Assembly (NCBI GenBank): GCA_035995885.1
Contig: DASYKC010000199.1
Span: 19,908-83,907 of the forward strand
Reading direction: 5' to 3'
Source of the DNA: Schlegelella_A sp035995885
GTDB taxonomy: Bacteria; Pseudomonadota; Gammaproteobacteria; Burkholderiales; Burkholderiaceae_C
Length of the DNA: 64,000 nucleotides
Notes under the pieces: generated by a model
What the model saw: only the letters and a program-made list of their open reading frames with translations
Told to the model about the DNA's origin: nothing
Database searches by the model: none
Made by a program: the position numbers and the translations under genes
Shown here: piece by piece, positions 33,267 to 43,476 of the stretch
Layout of the letters: each line of letters opens with the position of its first letter
Position numbering within the stretch: the first letter of the stretch is position 1

Positions 33267-33848
33267 CCCAAGCCGCTCGACGAAGCGGCCGGAGGCCACG
33301 GAGACAAGGACTTGAGCGCGACGCAGATCAGTTTCCAGGACGTGCTCCAGCTGGTCGAGCTCGTCAAGAGCTCCGCCAACTTCAGCGAGCTGCGGATTCG
33401 CTCGGGCGATCTCGAGATCGACGTTCGTCGCGGGCCCGGCGGCGCGCCGGCCGTGCCTGCGGCCGACACGGCCGCGCGGTCGCCGATCGACACGCTCGCG
33501 CCGGCCGACGCCGTGCGCGGCCAGGCGGCTGGCTTGCGTGCGCCCGCCGCGTCTGCAAAGCCGGTGCCGGCGCCGACGCCTCCTGCGCGCGCCGCGTTGC
33601 CCGCGGGTGCGAGCGTCGTCAGGGCGCCGATGGTCGGCACGATCTATCTCGCTCCGGAGCCCGGTGCGGCTCCGTTCGTGAAGGTCGGGCAGCAGGTCGC
33701 CGCCGGCGACCAGCTCTGCATCATCGAGGTGATGAAGCTCATGAACGCCGTGACCGCGGAACAGCCCGGCACGGTCAGCGACATCCTCGCCGGCGACGGC
33801 GAGGCGGTCGAGTTCGGCCAGGACCTGTTCGTCATCGCGCCGGGCTGA
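33255..33848 (+). CDS. accB: biotin carboxyl carrier protein
   Basis: A 197-residue AccB-like carrier. The N-terminal 'ISFQDVLQLVELVKSSANFSELRIRSGDLEIDVRR' part is typical of AccB. A Pro/Ala-rich linker (about 60 residues) follows, then the biotinyl domain: 'VRAPMVGTIYLAPEPGAAPFVKVG' and 'IIEVMKLMN', where Lys161 carries biotin. It shuttles CO2 between the two subunits encoded next. Start is uncertain: ATG 33255, ATG 33264, or TTG 33312, the last having GGAG at the best distance. First gene of a rightward operon. A separate, longer housekeeping accBC is expected elsewhere in the genome. Confidence 0.8.
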   Translation: MIEMPKPLDEAAGGHGDKDLSATQISFQDVLQLVELVKSSANFSELRIRSGDLEIDVRRGPGGAPAVPAADTAARSPIDTLAPADAVRGQAAGLRAPAASAKPVPAPTPPARAALPAGASVVRAPMVGTIYLAPEPGAAPFVKVGQQVAAGDQLCIIEVMKLMNAVTAEQPGTVSDILAGDGEAVEFGQDLFVIAPG

Positions 33849-33859
33849 GGACCGCGCCC

Positions 33860-35229
<1,370 letters not shown>

Positions 35230-35233
<4 letters not shown>

Positions 35234-36708
35234 CTCCGGCCACTTCGACGGCGAGCGACAGCGGCTGCGACTACCGCCTGATCGACGTCACCCTGCGCGA
35301 CGCGCACCAGTGCCTCTGGTCGACGCGCATGACGACGCCGATGATGACGCCGATCCTCTCGCGCCTCGACGACGTCGGCTACGCCTTCGTCAACATCCTC
35401 GGCGGTGCCGTCTTCGACGTGCAGGTGCGCTTCCTGCACGAGAACCCGTGGCAGCGCGTCGGCATCCTGTGCGAGCACCTGAAGACGCCGTGCGACGGCC
35501 TGACGCGCGGCCAGAGCCTCTACACCTTCGAGCTCTTCGCCGACGACGTCGTCGCGCTCAACTCGAAGGTGCTCGCGCGTCGCGGCCTGCGCGTGCTCAC
35601 GGTCTACGACGCGCTCAACGACATGCGCAACATCGAATCGTCGCTGCGCTCCGCGCACGCCGAGGGCATGCAGGTCAACGCGATGATGGTCTACGCGCTC
35701 TCGCCGGTGCACGACGACGCCTACTTCGTCGCCCGCACGCGCGAGCTGGTCGCGCTGCGCGCCGACTTCATCGCGATCAAGGATCCGACCGGGCTGCTCA
35801 CGCCGGAACGTGCCGAGACGCTGTTCCCTGCGGTGGCCGCTGCGGCGAACGGCATCCCGCTGCAGCTGCACACGCATTGCCAGTCGGCGCTGGCGCCGTG
35901 CGTGCACGAAGTCGCGATGAGAAACGGCTTTCGCTACGGCCACACGGCGGTCGAGCCGCTCGCCAACGGCGCCTCGCTGCCGGCCGCCGAGGAGATCGAC
36001 GATCGCGCCCGTGCCCTCGGCCATTCGACCGGCATCGATCGCGCGGCGCTGGCCGACGTCAGCGGCTATTTCGCCTTGCTCGCCGAGCGCGAGGACAAGC
36101 CGCGCGGCGAGGTCGCGACCTACGACCCGGCGCTCTACGACCATCAGGTGCCGGGCGGGATGATCTCGAACCTGCGCTCGCAGCTGGCGACGATGCGAAT
36201 GGAAGCGCGCATGCCCGAGATCCTCGCCGAGACGGCGCGCGTCAGGAAGGATCTCGGCTATCCGATCCTGGTCAGCCCGTTCGCGCAGTACATCGTCACC
36301 CAGTCGGTGCTGAACGTCGTCCAGGGCGAGCGCTACAAGACGATTCCCGACGAGGTGCGCAAGTACGCGATGGGCTTCTACGGCCGGCTCGCCGCGCCGC
36401 CGTCGGCCGAGTTCCTGGCGAAGGCGAAGATCGATCCGCGCGACATCTCGACCGCGCGCGCCGCCGACTCGACGCCGCATGCGCTGCCGGCATTGAGGAA
36501 GCGCCTCGGCCCCGGCGCGAGCGACGAGGACCTGCTCCTTGCCGCGTTCTACGAGCCGGCGCTGCTCGAACCCCTGCGCGCGCCGATGCCACCGTGCCGC
36601 TTCGAGACGACGCCGATGATGGAGCTCGTTCGCTACGTCGAGTCGCGGCGCGACATCCGCCAGGCCCGCATCCGGTTCGCCGGCACGGAGATCACGCTTT
36701 CGGCCTGA
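35230..36708 (+). CDS. HMGL-type carboxyltransferase subunit, divergent from pyruvate carboxylase
   Basis: A 492-residue carboxyltransferase of the pyruvate carboxylase / oxaloacetate decarboxylase-alpha fold, without the biotin domain. Metal ligands are present: Asp24 in 'TLRDAHQ', carbamylated-Lys candidate Lys184 in 'IAIKDPTGLLTP', and His214/His216. It differs at places that are near-constant in pyruvate enzymes: 'EMWGGATFD' is 'NILGGAVFD', 'LLRGxNxxGY' is 'LTRGQSLYTF', and 'HxHDTxG' is 'HTHCQSA' (214-220). The acceptor is therefore probably not plain pyruvate. The C-terminal part (residues 300-490) matches the family's helical cap. ATGA overlap with the biotin carboxylase gene shows one enzyme of three separate subunits. 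Confidence 0.75.
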
Positions 36709-36788
36709 CCGCGAAGCGCCGGCGGGCGGGTACGCACGATTCACACGACCAGAGCCCATCGGGCCGATCCTTCATCGAGGAGACAAGC

Positions 36789-38075
36789 ATGCGCAGCACT
36801 CAGCGTTTTTCATCGAACCGCCGGCGCCTCATCGCCGCCGCCGCGGCCGTGGCGGCATCGGCCGGGCACGGTTTCGCGGCGGCACAGTCGGCAGCGACGG
36901 AGTGGGGCTGGCCGACGCCCTACGAGAAGGTCTCGGACAAGTCGGTGAAGTGGCTCAAGGACAAGGGCTGGTGGCCGATCCAGGTCGCGTTCCAGGCCCC
37001 GTGGTCGGGGCAGAACACGGTCAACATCGTCATGGACCGGATGAATCTGCTCGGCCTGCGCGGAGTCGAGGCCAAGTGGACGGCGTTTCCGTCGGGGCCG
37101 GCGATCAACGAGGTGCTGATCTCCGGCCGCTACCAGGCCGGCAGCGGCGGCAACTTCCCGTTCACGACCCTCGTCGATCGCAAGATCCCGGTCAAGGCGA
37201 TCGCCATCGAGAGCCCGAACCTGCTGCACGCGCTGGTCGTGCCGAACGACTCGCCGCTGAAATCGATCAAGGACCTGAAGGGCTCGAACCCGCCGGCGAC
37301 GATCGGCCTGGTCACGGGCTCCTCGGCCGAGTTCTATTTCCAGATGAGCGCGCAGATCAACGGCATCGAGATCGGCAAGGACGTGATCCTGAAGAACATG
37401 CCGCCAGGCGAGCAGATGAGCATGCCCAAGGGCATTAACGGCATCGTCGCCTGGGACCCGACGCCGACCATGATGGTCGACGAGCGCAAGAACGGCCGCA
37501 TCGTCGACAGCATCTTCCCGTACAACATCTACGAGGGCCAGTTCTACCTGCGCAGCGAGCTGGTCGAGAGCGTGCCCGACGTGGCCCAGGCGTTCGCCGA
37601 TGCCTTTGCCGAGGCGACGCTCTGGACCCGCCTCAACCCGGAGAAGGCGACCGCCTTCATGGTCGAGGATCCGAACCTCAAGAACTATTCCAAGGAGATC
37701 CTGCTGCAGCAGGTGCGCGCCTACAACAACCTCTACAAGCCGACCAACATCTATCCGCACGCGGAGTTCTGGGGCCAGGTCAACGAGCCGATCTTCAAGT
37801 GGCTCTACGAATACAAGCGCATCACGCGGCCGCTGACGGCCGCCGATTTCGCCGCCGCGGTCGACGAGCGCTTCATGCGCAACACCTTCGCCAAGCTCGG
37901 CTGGACCGTGCCCAAGACCCCGCCGTTCCTTCCCGCGGGATGGCAAGGCAAGCCGAATCAGCCGCCGTATCCGACCTACATGAACCCGCTCAACACGACG
38001 ACCGCGCAGGCCTTCCCGGAGCCGGGCGATCTGGTCAAGCCCTGGACCTTCGGTGGACGCTCCTACAAGCCTTGA
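36789..38075 (+). CDS. NitT/TauT-type ABC transporter substrate-binding protein
   Basis: A 428-residue periplasmic binding protein with a signal peptide ('RRRLIAAAAAVAASAGHGFAAAQ'). The mature part has the SsuA/TauA/NrtA-like plan: 'EAKWTAFPSGPAINEVLISGRYQAG', 'DLKGSNPPATIGLVTGSSAEFYFQM', 'NGIVAWDPTPTMMVDE'. It is about 100 residues longer than TauA, with an extra Trp/Pro-rich N-terminal section ('EWGWPTPYEKV', 'WLKDKGWWPIQV') and a Pro-rich tail, so the ligand is unlikely to be taurine itself. It lies 80 bp after the carboxyltransferase gene and is followed by its permease and ATPase. It probably imports the substrate of the carboxylase. Confidence 0.8.
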   Translation: MRSTQRFSSNRRRLIAAAAAVAASAGHGFAAAQSAATEWGWPTPYEKVSDKSVKWLKDKGWWPIQVAFQAPWSGQNTVNIVMDRMNLLGLRGVEAKWTAFPSGPAINEVLISGRYQAGSGGNFPFTTLVDRKIPVKAIAIESPNLLHALVVPNDSPLKSIKDLKGSNPPATIGLVTGSSAEFYFQMSAQINGIEIGKDVILKNMPPGEQMSMPKGINGIVAWDPTPTMMVDERKNGRIVDSIFPYNIYEGQFYLRSELVESVPDVAQAFADAFAEATLWTRLNPEKATAFMVEDPNLKNYSKEILLQQVRAYNNLYKPTNIYPHAEFWGQVNEPIFKWLYEYKRITRPLTAADFAAAVDERFMRNTFAKLGWTVPKTPPFLPAGWQGKPNQPPYPTYMNPLNTTTAQAFPEPGDLVKPWTFGGRSYKP

Positions 38076-38901
38076 CCCTCCACTCGCGCTCGCCGCGCGC
38101 CCGGTGGTGAGCCTGCCCGCTGCGCCGGGCGCGGCGGCGGTCGCGTGGTCGCGGCTCGGCCGGCTGACCGTGCCGGTCGCGCTGCTGCTCATCTGGCAGG
38201 CGGTCAGCATGTTCGCGCTCGACGACACCACGCGCACCTTGCTGCCGCCGCCGACCGCAGTGGCCAAGGCGGCGTGGGAGCTGATCGTCTCGGGCGAGCT
38301 GCTGCGGCATCTGCGCGATTCCCTCCGGCGCGAGTTCGTCGCCTTCGCCTGGGCGCTCACCGCGATTCCGGTCGGCGTCGCCATGGGCTGGTGGAAGCGC
38401 GTCCACGACCAGCTCGATCCGCTCGTCGAGATGCTGCGGCCGATTCCGCCGCTCGCCTGGATCCCGCTCTCGATCCTGTGGTTCGGCGTCGGCGACACGC
38501 AGAACCAGTTCATCATCTTCCTCGGCATCTTCTTTCCGATCCTGCTCAACACCATCGCCGGCGTGCGCAGCGTCGAGCCGAACCTCGTGCGCGCCGCCCG
38601 CTGTCTCGGCGGCGGCGAGAGCGCGGTGCTTCGCCGCGTCGTCCTGCGCGCCGCCTTGCCGCAGATCATCACCGGCGTGCGCGTCGGCCTCGGCTTCGGC
38701 TGGATGGCGCTGGTCGCCGCCGAGCTGGTCGGCGCCAACTCGGGCCTCGGCTTTTTGATCAACGACGCGCGCACCCTGCTGCGCACCGACGTCGTCATCG
38801 TCGGCATGATCACGATCGGCCTCGTCGGCCTCGCGCTCGACCTGCTGATCCGCGAATTCACGCGCCGCGCGATGCCGTGGTCGCGGGCGATGCAGCACTG
38901 A
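38053..38901 (+). CDS. ABC transporter permease of the NitT/TauT family
   Basis: A 282-residue inner-membrane permease with six hydrophobic segments. 'RPIPPLAWIPLSILWFGVGDTQNQFIIFLGIFFPILLNTIAGVRSVE' in parts, and the EAA-type loop 'ARCLGGGESAVLRRVVLRAALPQIITGVRVGLG', which contacts the ATPase, are typical of SsuC/TauC-like proteins. The GTG start at 38053 lies inside the end of the binding-protein gene (23-bp overlap). The ATPase gene begins 15 bp downstream. Confidence 0.85.
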   Translation: MDAPTSLDPPLALAARPVVSLPAAPGAAAVAWSRLGRLTVPVALLLIWQAVSMFALDDTTRTLLPPPTAVAKAAWELIVSGELLRHLRDSLRREFVAFAWALTAIPVGVAMGWWKRVHDQLDPLVEMLRPIPPLAWIPLSILWFGVGDTQNQFIIFLGIFFPILLNTIAGVRSVEPNLVRAARCLGGGESAVLRRVVLRAALPQIITGVRVGLGFGWMALVAAELVGANSGLGFLINDARTLLRTDVVIVGMITIGLVGLALDLLIREFTRRAMPWSRAMQH

Positions 38902-38916
38902 CCGGACGAGCCCGCG

Positions 38917-39711
38917 ATGAGCGCCGTCAGCATCGAACACGTCACCAAGATCTTCCCCGGCCACAGCGCGCGCGACGCGCCGGTGCTGGCGCTCGACGAC
39001 GTCAGCCTCGACATCGCCGACCGCGAGTTCTGCTCGATCATCGGCCACAGCGGCTGCGGCAAGACGACGCTGCTCAACCTGCTCGCCGGCTTCGAGCAGC
39101 CGACCGCCGGCACCATCGTCGTCGACGGCACGCCGGTCGGCGCGCCGACCTGGACGCGCTCGATGGTGTTCCAGGACTACGCGCTCTTCCCCTGGCTCAC
39201 GGTCGAGCAGAACATCTCGTTCGGCCTCGAGATGAAGAAGGTTCCGCTCGAGGAGCGCCGGGCCGTGATCGCGGCGCAGATCCGGCTCGTCGGCCTGGCC
39301 GGCTTCGAGAAGCGCTACCCGCACCAGCTCTCGGGCGGCATGAAGCAGCGCGTGTCGATCGCGCGCGCTCTCTCGGTCGAGCCGCAGGTGCTGCTGATGG
39401 ACGAGCCCTTCGCCGCCCTCGACGCGCAGAACCGCGCCCTGATGCAGCAGGAGATGGGGCGCCTCCTCGCCGAGGCGGACGCCGCCTCGCGGCGGACCAT
39501 GGTGCTGGTCACGCACAGCATCGAGGAGGCGATCGTGCTCTCGGACCGGATCGTCGTGCTGTCGAGCCGCCCGGGCCGGGTCAAGGCGGTGCTGCGCGTC
39601 GACCTGCCGCGGCCGCGCGACGAGGACGATCCCGCCTTCATCGCCTTGCGGCACCGGCTGCGCGCGCTCATCAACGAGGAGATCGCGGCCGACCGTGCCG
39701 CTGCTTCCTGA
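38917..39711 (+). CDS. ABC transporter ATPase of the NitT/TauT family
   Basis: A 264-residue nucleotide-binding protein. Walker A 'GHSGCGKTT', Q-loop 'MVFQDYALFPW', signature 'LSGGMKQRV', Walker B 'VLLMDEPFAALDA' and H-loop 'VTHSIEEA' are complete. It powers the importer formed with the two preceding gene products. RBS and spacing (15 bp after the permease) fit one operon. The next gene is a TSUP exporter. Confidence 0.9.
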   Translation: MSAVSIEHVTKIFPGHSARDAPVLALDDVSLDIADREFCSIIGHSGCGKTTLLNLLAGFEQPTAGTIVVDGTPVGAPTWTRSMVFQDYALFPWLTVEQNISFGLEMKKVPLEERRAVIAAQIRLVGLAGFEKRYPHQLSGGMKQRVSIARALSVEPQVLLMDEPFAALDAQNRALMQQEMGRLLAEADAASRRTMVLVTHSIEEAIVLSDRIVVLSSRPGRVKAVLRVDLPRPRDEDDPAFIALRHRLRALINEEIAADRAAAS

Positions 39712-39746
39712 CCGCCCGCACGCGACGACAGCACACGGCGCGAATC

Positions 39747-40466
39747 ATGGACCGCACCCTCGCCATCGGCCTCGCCATCGCCCTCGTCGGCGGCCTGGTG
39801 CGCGGCACCACGGGCTTCGGCGCGGCGATGATCATGACGCCCGCTCTCGCGCTCCTGATGGGCGCGAAAGTCGCCGTGCCGGTCGCGCTCCTGCTCGAGA
39901 CCTTCGCGGCGGCGACCATGCTGCCGGCAGCCGCATCGCTGGCGCGATGGCGCGTCATCGCGCCGATCGGCGCGGCCGCCATCTGCACCGTGCCGCTCGG
40001 CGGCCTGCTCCTGAGCGGCGCCGATCCCGGCGTGCTGCGCCGCCTCATCGCCATCACCGTGATCGTGTTCTCGGCCGCGCTCCTGATCGGCCGGCGTTTT
40101 CGCGGCGAGCATCGACTGGGCACGTCGATCGGCCTCGGCGCGCTGAGCGGCACGATGCTCGGCGCGACCAGCATCGGCGGGCCGCCGGTGATCCTCTATC
40201 TGCTCTCCGGGCCCGACGCCGCGGCGGTGACGCGCGCCAACCTGACGCTCTACATCGTGCTGGTGTCGGCCGCCGGCCTGGTCATGCTGGCCGTCGCCGG
40301 CCTGCTGGACGCGTTCGCGCTGCGCACCGCGGCGGCGTTGACGGTGCCGTTCGTGGCCGGCGTGATCGCGGGCTCGAAGCTCTTCTCGCGCTTCTCCGAC
40401 CAGCGCTTCCGCCAGCTCACGATCGTTTTCATGTTCGTGGTGTCGCTCGGCGTTCTGTTCGCATGA
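39747..40466 (+). CDS. TSUP-family (TauE/SafE) anion exporter
   Basis: A 239-residue membrane protein with about eight hydrophobic segments and the family's internal repeat: 'ALVGGLVRGTTGFGAAMIMTPALALLMGAKVAVPVALLLE' and 'LGALSGTMLGATSIGGPPVILYLLSG'. TSUP proteins export sulfite, sulfoacetate or other organic anions. Here the gene is 35 bp after the ABC transporter ATPase gene. It could release an anionic by-product of the carboxylase pathway, or sulfite for the whole sulfonate island; the sequence does not choose. Confidence 0.8.
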   Translation: MDRTLAIGLAIALVGGLVRGTTGFGAAMIMTPALALLMGAKVAVPVALLLETFAAATMLPAAASLARWRVIAPIGAAAICTVPLGGLLLSGADPGVLRRLIAITVIVFSAALLIGRRFRGEHRLGTSIGLGALSGTMLGATSIGGPPVILYLLSGPDAAAVTRANLTLYIVLVSAAGLVMLAVAGLLDAFALRTAAALTVPFVAGVIAGSKLFSRFSDQRFRQLTIVFMFVVSLGVLFA

Positions 40467-40487
40467 TCGCCGTGGCTCCGCATCCCG

Positions 40488-41375
40488 ATGCCCAAGCGCC
40501 CTGAAGCCGGTGCGACCGAATCGATCGCGCTGCGCGCGTTCGCCGCGCTCGAGCACATCGCGCTCGCGCCCGGACCGCTGTCGCTGGACGAGTTCACGTC
40601 GTCGCTGCAGCTGCCCAAGCCGACCGTCTACCGCATCCTCGCGCTGCTCAAGGACGCCGGCCTGCTGCGCCGCGAGCAGGCGACCAAGCGCTACACCATC
40701 GGCCCACGCCTGACCGCGTTCGCGGTCGACCTGTGGCGCAGCGAAACCCTGCGCGCGCAGTGGCACCGCGCGCTCGAGGACGCCGTCGCCGAGACCGGCG
40801 AGAGCTGCAACCTGACGCTGCTCGAAGGCAACCGGGTGCTCTACCTCGATCGGGTCGAGACCCGGCAGCCGCTGCGCCTGCATCTCGAGACGGGAACGCG
40901 GGTGCCGCTGCACTGCACGGCGAGCGGCAAGCTCTTCCTCGCCGGCATGAGCGCGGCCGACGCGCGCCGCCTGCTCGGCGACGAGCCCTACGAGCGCTTC
41001 ACGAACCGGACGATCACCGCCTTCGAGCCCTTGCAGGCCGAGCTGAGGAAGGTCGGCAGGAGCGGCATCGGCACGCACGACTGCGAGCTCTTCGACGACT
41101 CGGTCGCCATCGCCGTGCCGGTGCTCGGCCCGGGCGGCGCGATCTTCGCGGCCGTGGCGGTGCATGCGCCGTCGTCGCGCGAGAGCATCAAGAGCTCGCT
41201 CCGCTTCGTCGCTGCCTTGCAGCGGGCGGCGACGGCCATCGCCGCGACATTGTCGCCGAGCGTGCGACCGGCGGCGGCGCGGGCGGCATCGTCGGCTGCG
41301 GCGGCGCCTGCGCGCGTCGCGTCGCGTCGTGCCGCGCCGGCCCGATCGGCCGCGGCCAGGAAAGGGCGCGCATGA
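40488..41375 (+). CDS. IclR-family regulator of the carboxylase operon
   Basis: A 295-residue IclR regulator. The winged helix-turn-helix covers residues about 10-75 ('SLDEFTSSLQLPKPTVYRILALLKDAGLLRRE'). The effector domain has 'ETGESCNLTLLEGNRVLYLDRVETRQPLRL', 'GTRVPLHCTASGKLFLAGM' and 'IAVPVLGPGGAIFAAVAVHAP'. The last 40 residues are an Ala/Arg-rich tail. It lies inside the operon, 22 bp after the TSUP gene, so it probably controls its own operon in response to the imported substrate. Its stop overlaps a 14-codon open frame created by a short duplication (41355-41423). Confidence 0.85.
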   Translation: MPKRPEAGATESIALRAFAALEHIALAPGPLSLDEFTSSLQLPKPTVYRILALLKDAGLLRREQATKRYTIGPRLTAFAVDLWRSETLRAQWHRALEDAVAETGESCNLTLLEGNRVLYLDRVETRQPLRLHLETGTRVPLHCTASGKLFLAGMSAADARRLLGDEPYERFTNRTITAFEPLQAELRKVGRSGIGTHDCELFDDSVAIAVPVLGPGGAIFAAVAVHAPSSRESIKSSLRFVAALQRAATAIAATLSPSVRPAAARAASSAAAAPARVASRRAAPARSAAARKGRA

Positions 41376-41423
41376 GCGACCCCGCTTCGCCGCTCGCCAG
41401 GAAAGGGCGCGCGTGAGCGGCCC
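41355..41423 (+). repeat. 41-bp-spaced direct repeat duplicating a start region
   Basis: GCCAGGAAAGGGCGCGC-R-TGAGCG-R-CCC (R is A, then G) occurs at 41355-41382 and 41396-41423. The first copy gives an ATG overlapping the IclR stop and a 14-codon frame (MSDPASPLARKGRA); the second gives the GTG start of the dehydrogenase (MSGPGSPLAGRAA). The copies encode nearly the same beginnings, so a tandem duplication of the junction seems likely. Confidence 0.75.
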
Positions 41424-42213
41424 TGGTTCACCTCTTGCCGGCCGGGCCGCGATCGTCACCGGCTCGACCAGCGGCATCGGTCTCGGCATCGCCGCCGCGT
41501 TCGCCGCGGCCGGCGCCGACCTGATGCTGAACGGCTTCGGCGACGCCGCGCTCGTCGCCGGCCTCCGCGACGATCTCGCCCGGCGCCACGGCGTCCGCGT
41601 TTTGCACTCGGGCGCCGACATGACGCGGCCGGCCGAGATCGCCGCCCTCGTGCGTCACAGCGAAGCCGCGTTCGGCCGCGTCGACATCCTCGTCAACAAC
41701 GCCGGCGTCCAGCACATCGCGTCGATCGCCGAATTCCCCGAGGACCAGTGGGACCGGATCATCGCCATCAACCTGAGCGCGGCCTTCCACGCGACCAAGG
41801 CCGCGCTGCCCGGCATGCAGGCGCGCGGCAGCGGCCGGATCGTCAACATCGCCTCGGTGCACGGCCTGGTCGCGTCGCCGTTCAAGGGCGCCTATGTCGC
41901 CGCCAAGCACGGCCTGATCGGCCTGACCAAGACGGTGGCGCTCGAGGTCGCGGCCACCGGCATCACCTGCAACGCCATCTGCCCCGGCTTCGTGCGGACG
42001 GCGCTGGTCGAGGACCAGCTCGCCGAGCTCGCCAGGGCGCACGGCATGTCCGAGGAAGAGGTCGTGCGCGAGGTCGTGCTGGCCTCGCAGCCGAGCCGGC
42101 GCTTCGTTGACGTCGCGGAGATCGGCGCCCTTGTCGTCTTCCTCTGCTCGCCGGCCGCGGTCTCGATCACCGGCGCTTCCCTGCCGGTGGACGGCGCCTG
42201 GCTCGCCCGTTAG
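41413..42213 (+). CDS. bdhA: 3-hydroxybutyrate dehydrogenase
   Basis: A 266-residue SDR matching D-3-hydroxybutyrate dehydrogenase, which interconverts acetoacetate and 3-hydroxybutyrate with NAD. 'AIVTGSTSGIGLGIAAAFAAAGADLMLNGFGD' is the characteristic beginning, 'ILVNNAGVQHIASIAEFPEDQWDRIIAINLSAAFHATKAALPGM' the middle, and 'NIASVHGLVASPFKGAYVAAKHGLIGLTKTVALE' the active site with Ser, Tyr and Lys. The C-terminal 'QLAELARAHGMSEEEVVREVVL' lid region is also that of BdhA. GTG start at 41413, overlapping the stop of a 14-codon frame. Last gene of the carboxylase operon; it would use acetoacetate released by BKACE. It ends 10 bp from the convergent PLP-enzyme gene. Confidence 0.85.
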   Translation: MSGPGSPLAGRAAIVTGSTSGIGLGIAAAFAAAGADLMLNGFGDAALVAGLRDDLARRHGVRVLHSGADMTRPAEIAALVRHSEAAFGRVDILVNNAGVQHIASIAEFPEDQWDRIIAINLSAAFHATKAALPGMQARGSGRIVNIASVHGLVASPFKGAYVAAKHGLIGLTKTVALEVAATGITCNAICPGFVRTALVEDQLAELARAHGMSEEEVVREVVLASQPSRRFVDVAEIGALVVFLCSPAAVSITGASLPVDGAWLAR

Positions 42214-42223
42214 CGTGCCGCGC

Positions 42224-43474
42224 TCAGTACACCGCCTTCAAGGCGCCGCCTGCGGCTTCGGGGTCGACGGCCGCTTCCTGCTGCGCCGCGGCGAGATCGG
42301 CGAGGTACTCGGCGACGACCGGCTCGTGCGTCAGGTTCAGCATGAGGTGCAGTCCCGGCGGACCCTTGACGTGGCCGGTCAGCCAGCCGCGCCGGGTCAT
42401 CGCGCGGCCGACGGCGGCGATGTCGTCGCGCTCGGAGCCGAACGCGAGGATCGACAGCTCGGGGCGGCCGAGCGTGCGAAAGCCGAGCGCCTCGACGCCG
42501 CGCTCGTACGCGGCACGCGTGTCGAGCACGCGCCGGGTCACGCGAAGATAGCCTTCTTCGCCGAGATAGTTCATCACCGCCCAGGCCGCGGCGATCGCGC
42601 CGCCGGCGCGCGTGCCGACGAGCGTGTTCGTCGCGTACTGGCCGCGCGGCCAGTTGTCGAAGGCGTAGTTCATGCCGGCGAACGACGCCGCATCGGCGAA
42701 GAAGAGCGTCGACGCGCCCTTGGCCGCGTAGCCGTACTTGTGCAGGTCCGCCGAGATCGTGGTGACGCCGGGCACGGCGAAGTCGAAGGCCTCGATCGGC
42801 GCGCCGAGCCGGCGCGCGAACGGCGCGAGGTAGCCGCCGACGCAGGCGTCGACGTGCATCCAGACGCCGCGCGCCGCGGCCACCGCGGCGACGGCGGCGA
42901 TCGGGTCCATCACGCCGTGCGGATAGGCCGGTGCCGAAGCGACGACCATGACCGTGTCGGCCGTGATCGCCGCGGCGATGGCGGCGGGGTCGGCCCTGAA
43001 GTCGGCGGCCAGCGGCGTGCGCACCGTGTCGAGGCCGAGGAAGTGCGCCGCCTTGTCGAATGCCGGATGGGCGCTGAATGCGAGCACGATGTTCGGCTTG
43101 GCCGTGCCGCGCCCCGCCTTGCGGGCCGTGTCGCGCGCGGCCTTGACGGCGAGAAAGATGCTCTCCGTGCCGCCGGTCGTCATCGCGCCGCGCGCGTCGG
43201 CGCCGCCGTGCAGCAGCGCCAGGCCCATCGCGACGACCTCCGACTCGAACTTCGCCAGGCTGCCGAACGCGCGCAGGCCGAGCCCGTTCTCGGAGAAGTA
43301 CATCTGGTAGGCGCGCTTGGCGACGTCGAGCACGTCGTCGCCGGCGAAGTGGATGAACGCCGGCGCCCGGCCCGAGCGCCAGGCAACGTCGTGCACACGC
43401 GCCGCTTCGAGCTGCCGCTCGAGCTCGGGCCAGGCGGTTCCCGCCTTCGGAAACGCGATCCGTTCCGCTGCCAT
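42224..43474 (-). CDS. PLP-dependent group-II decarboxylase / sphingosine-phosphate-lyase-like enzyme
   Basis: A 416-residue fold-type-I PLP enzyme. 'AMTTGGTESIFLAVKAARD' binds the phosphate, 'AHPAFDKAAHFLGLDTVRTPLAADFR' is the ring-stacking region, 'WMHVDACVGGYLAPFA' has the cofactor Asp, and 'SISADLHKYGYAAKGAS'-like sequence ('TISADLHKYGYAAKG') gives Lys246 for the Schiff base. Relatives decarboxylate amino acids or cleave phosphorylated sphingoids. It is the last gene of the tau operon, 2 bp after a permease gene. A cysteate or cysteine-sulfinate decarboxylase making taurine would fit this setting, but this is inference. It is convergent with bdhA. Confidence 0.7.
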   Translation of the reverse strand: MAAERIAFPKAGTAWPELERQLEAARVHDVAWRSGRAPAFIHFAGDDVLDVAKRAYQMYFSENGLGLRAFGSLAKFESEVVAMGLALLHGGADARGAMTTGGTESIFLAVKAARDTARKAGRGTAKPNIVLAFSAHPAFDKAAHFLGLDTVRTPLAADFRADPAAIAAAITADTVMVVASAPAYPHGVMDPIAAVAAVAAARGVWMHVDACVGGYLAPFARRLGAPIEAFDFAVPGVTTISADLHKYGYAAKGASTLFFADAASFAGMNYAFDNWPRGQYATNTLVGTRAGGAIAAAWAVMNYLGEEGYLRVTRRVLDTRAAYERGVEALGFRTLGRPELSILAFGSERDDIAAVGRAMTRRGWLTGHVKGPPGLHLMLNLTHEPVVAEYLADLAAAQQEAAVDPEAAGGALKAVY

Positions 43475-43476
43475 CG

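Noticed and set aside
39315..41621. 768-codon minus-strand frame opposite TSUP, iclR and bdhA
   Set aside because: It crosses several real genes and their gaps, with low-complexity Arg/Glu/His sequence. It results from scarcity of stops in G+C-rich antisense frames.
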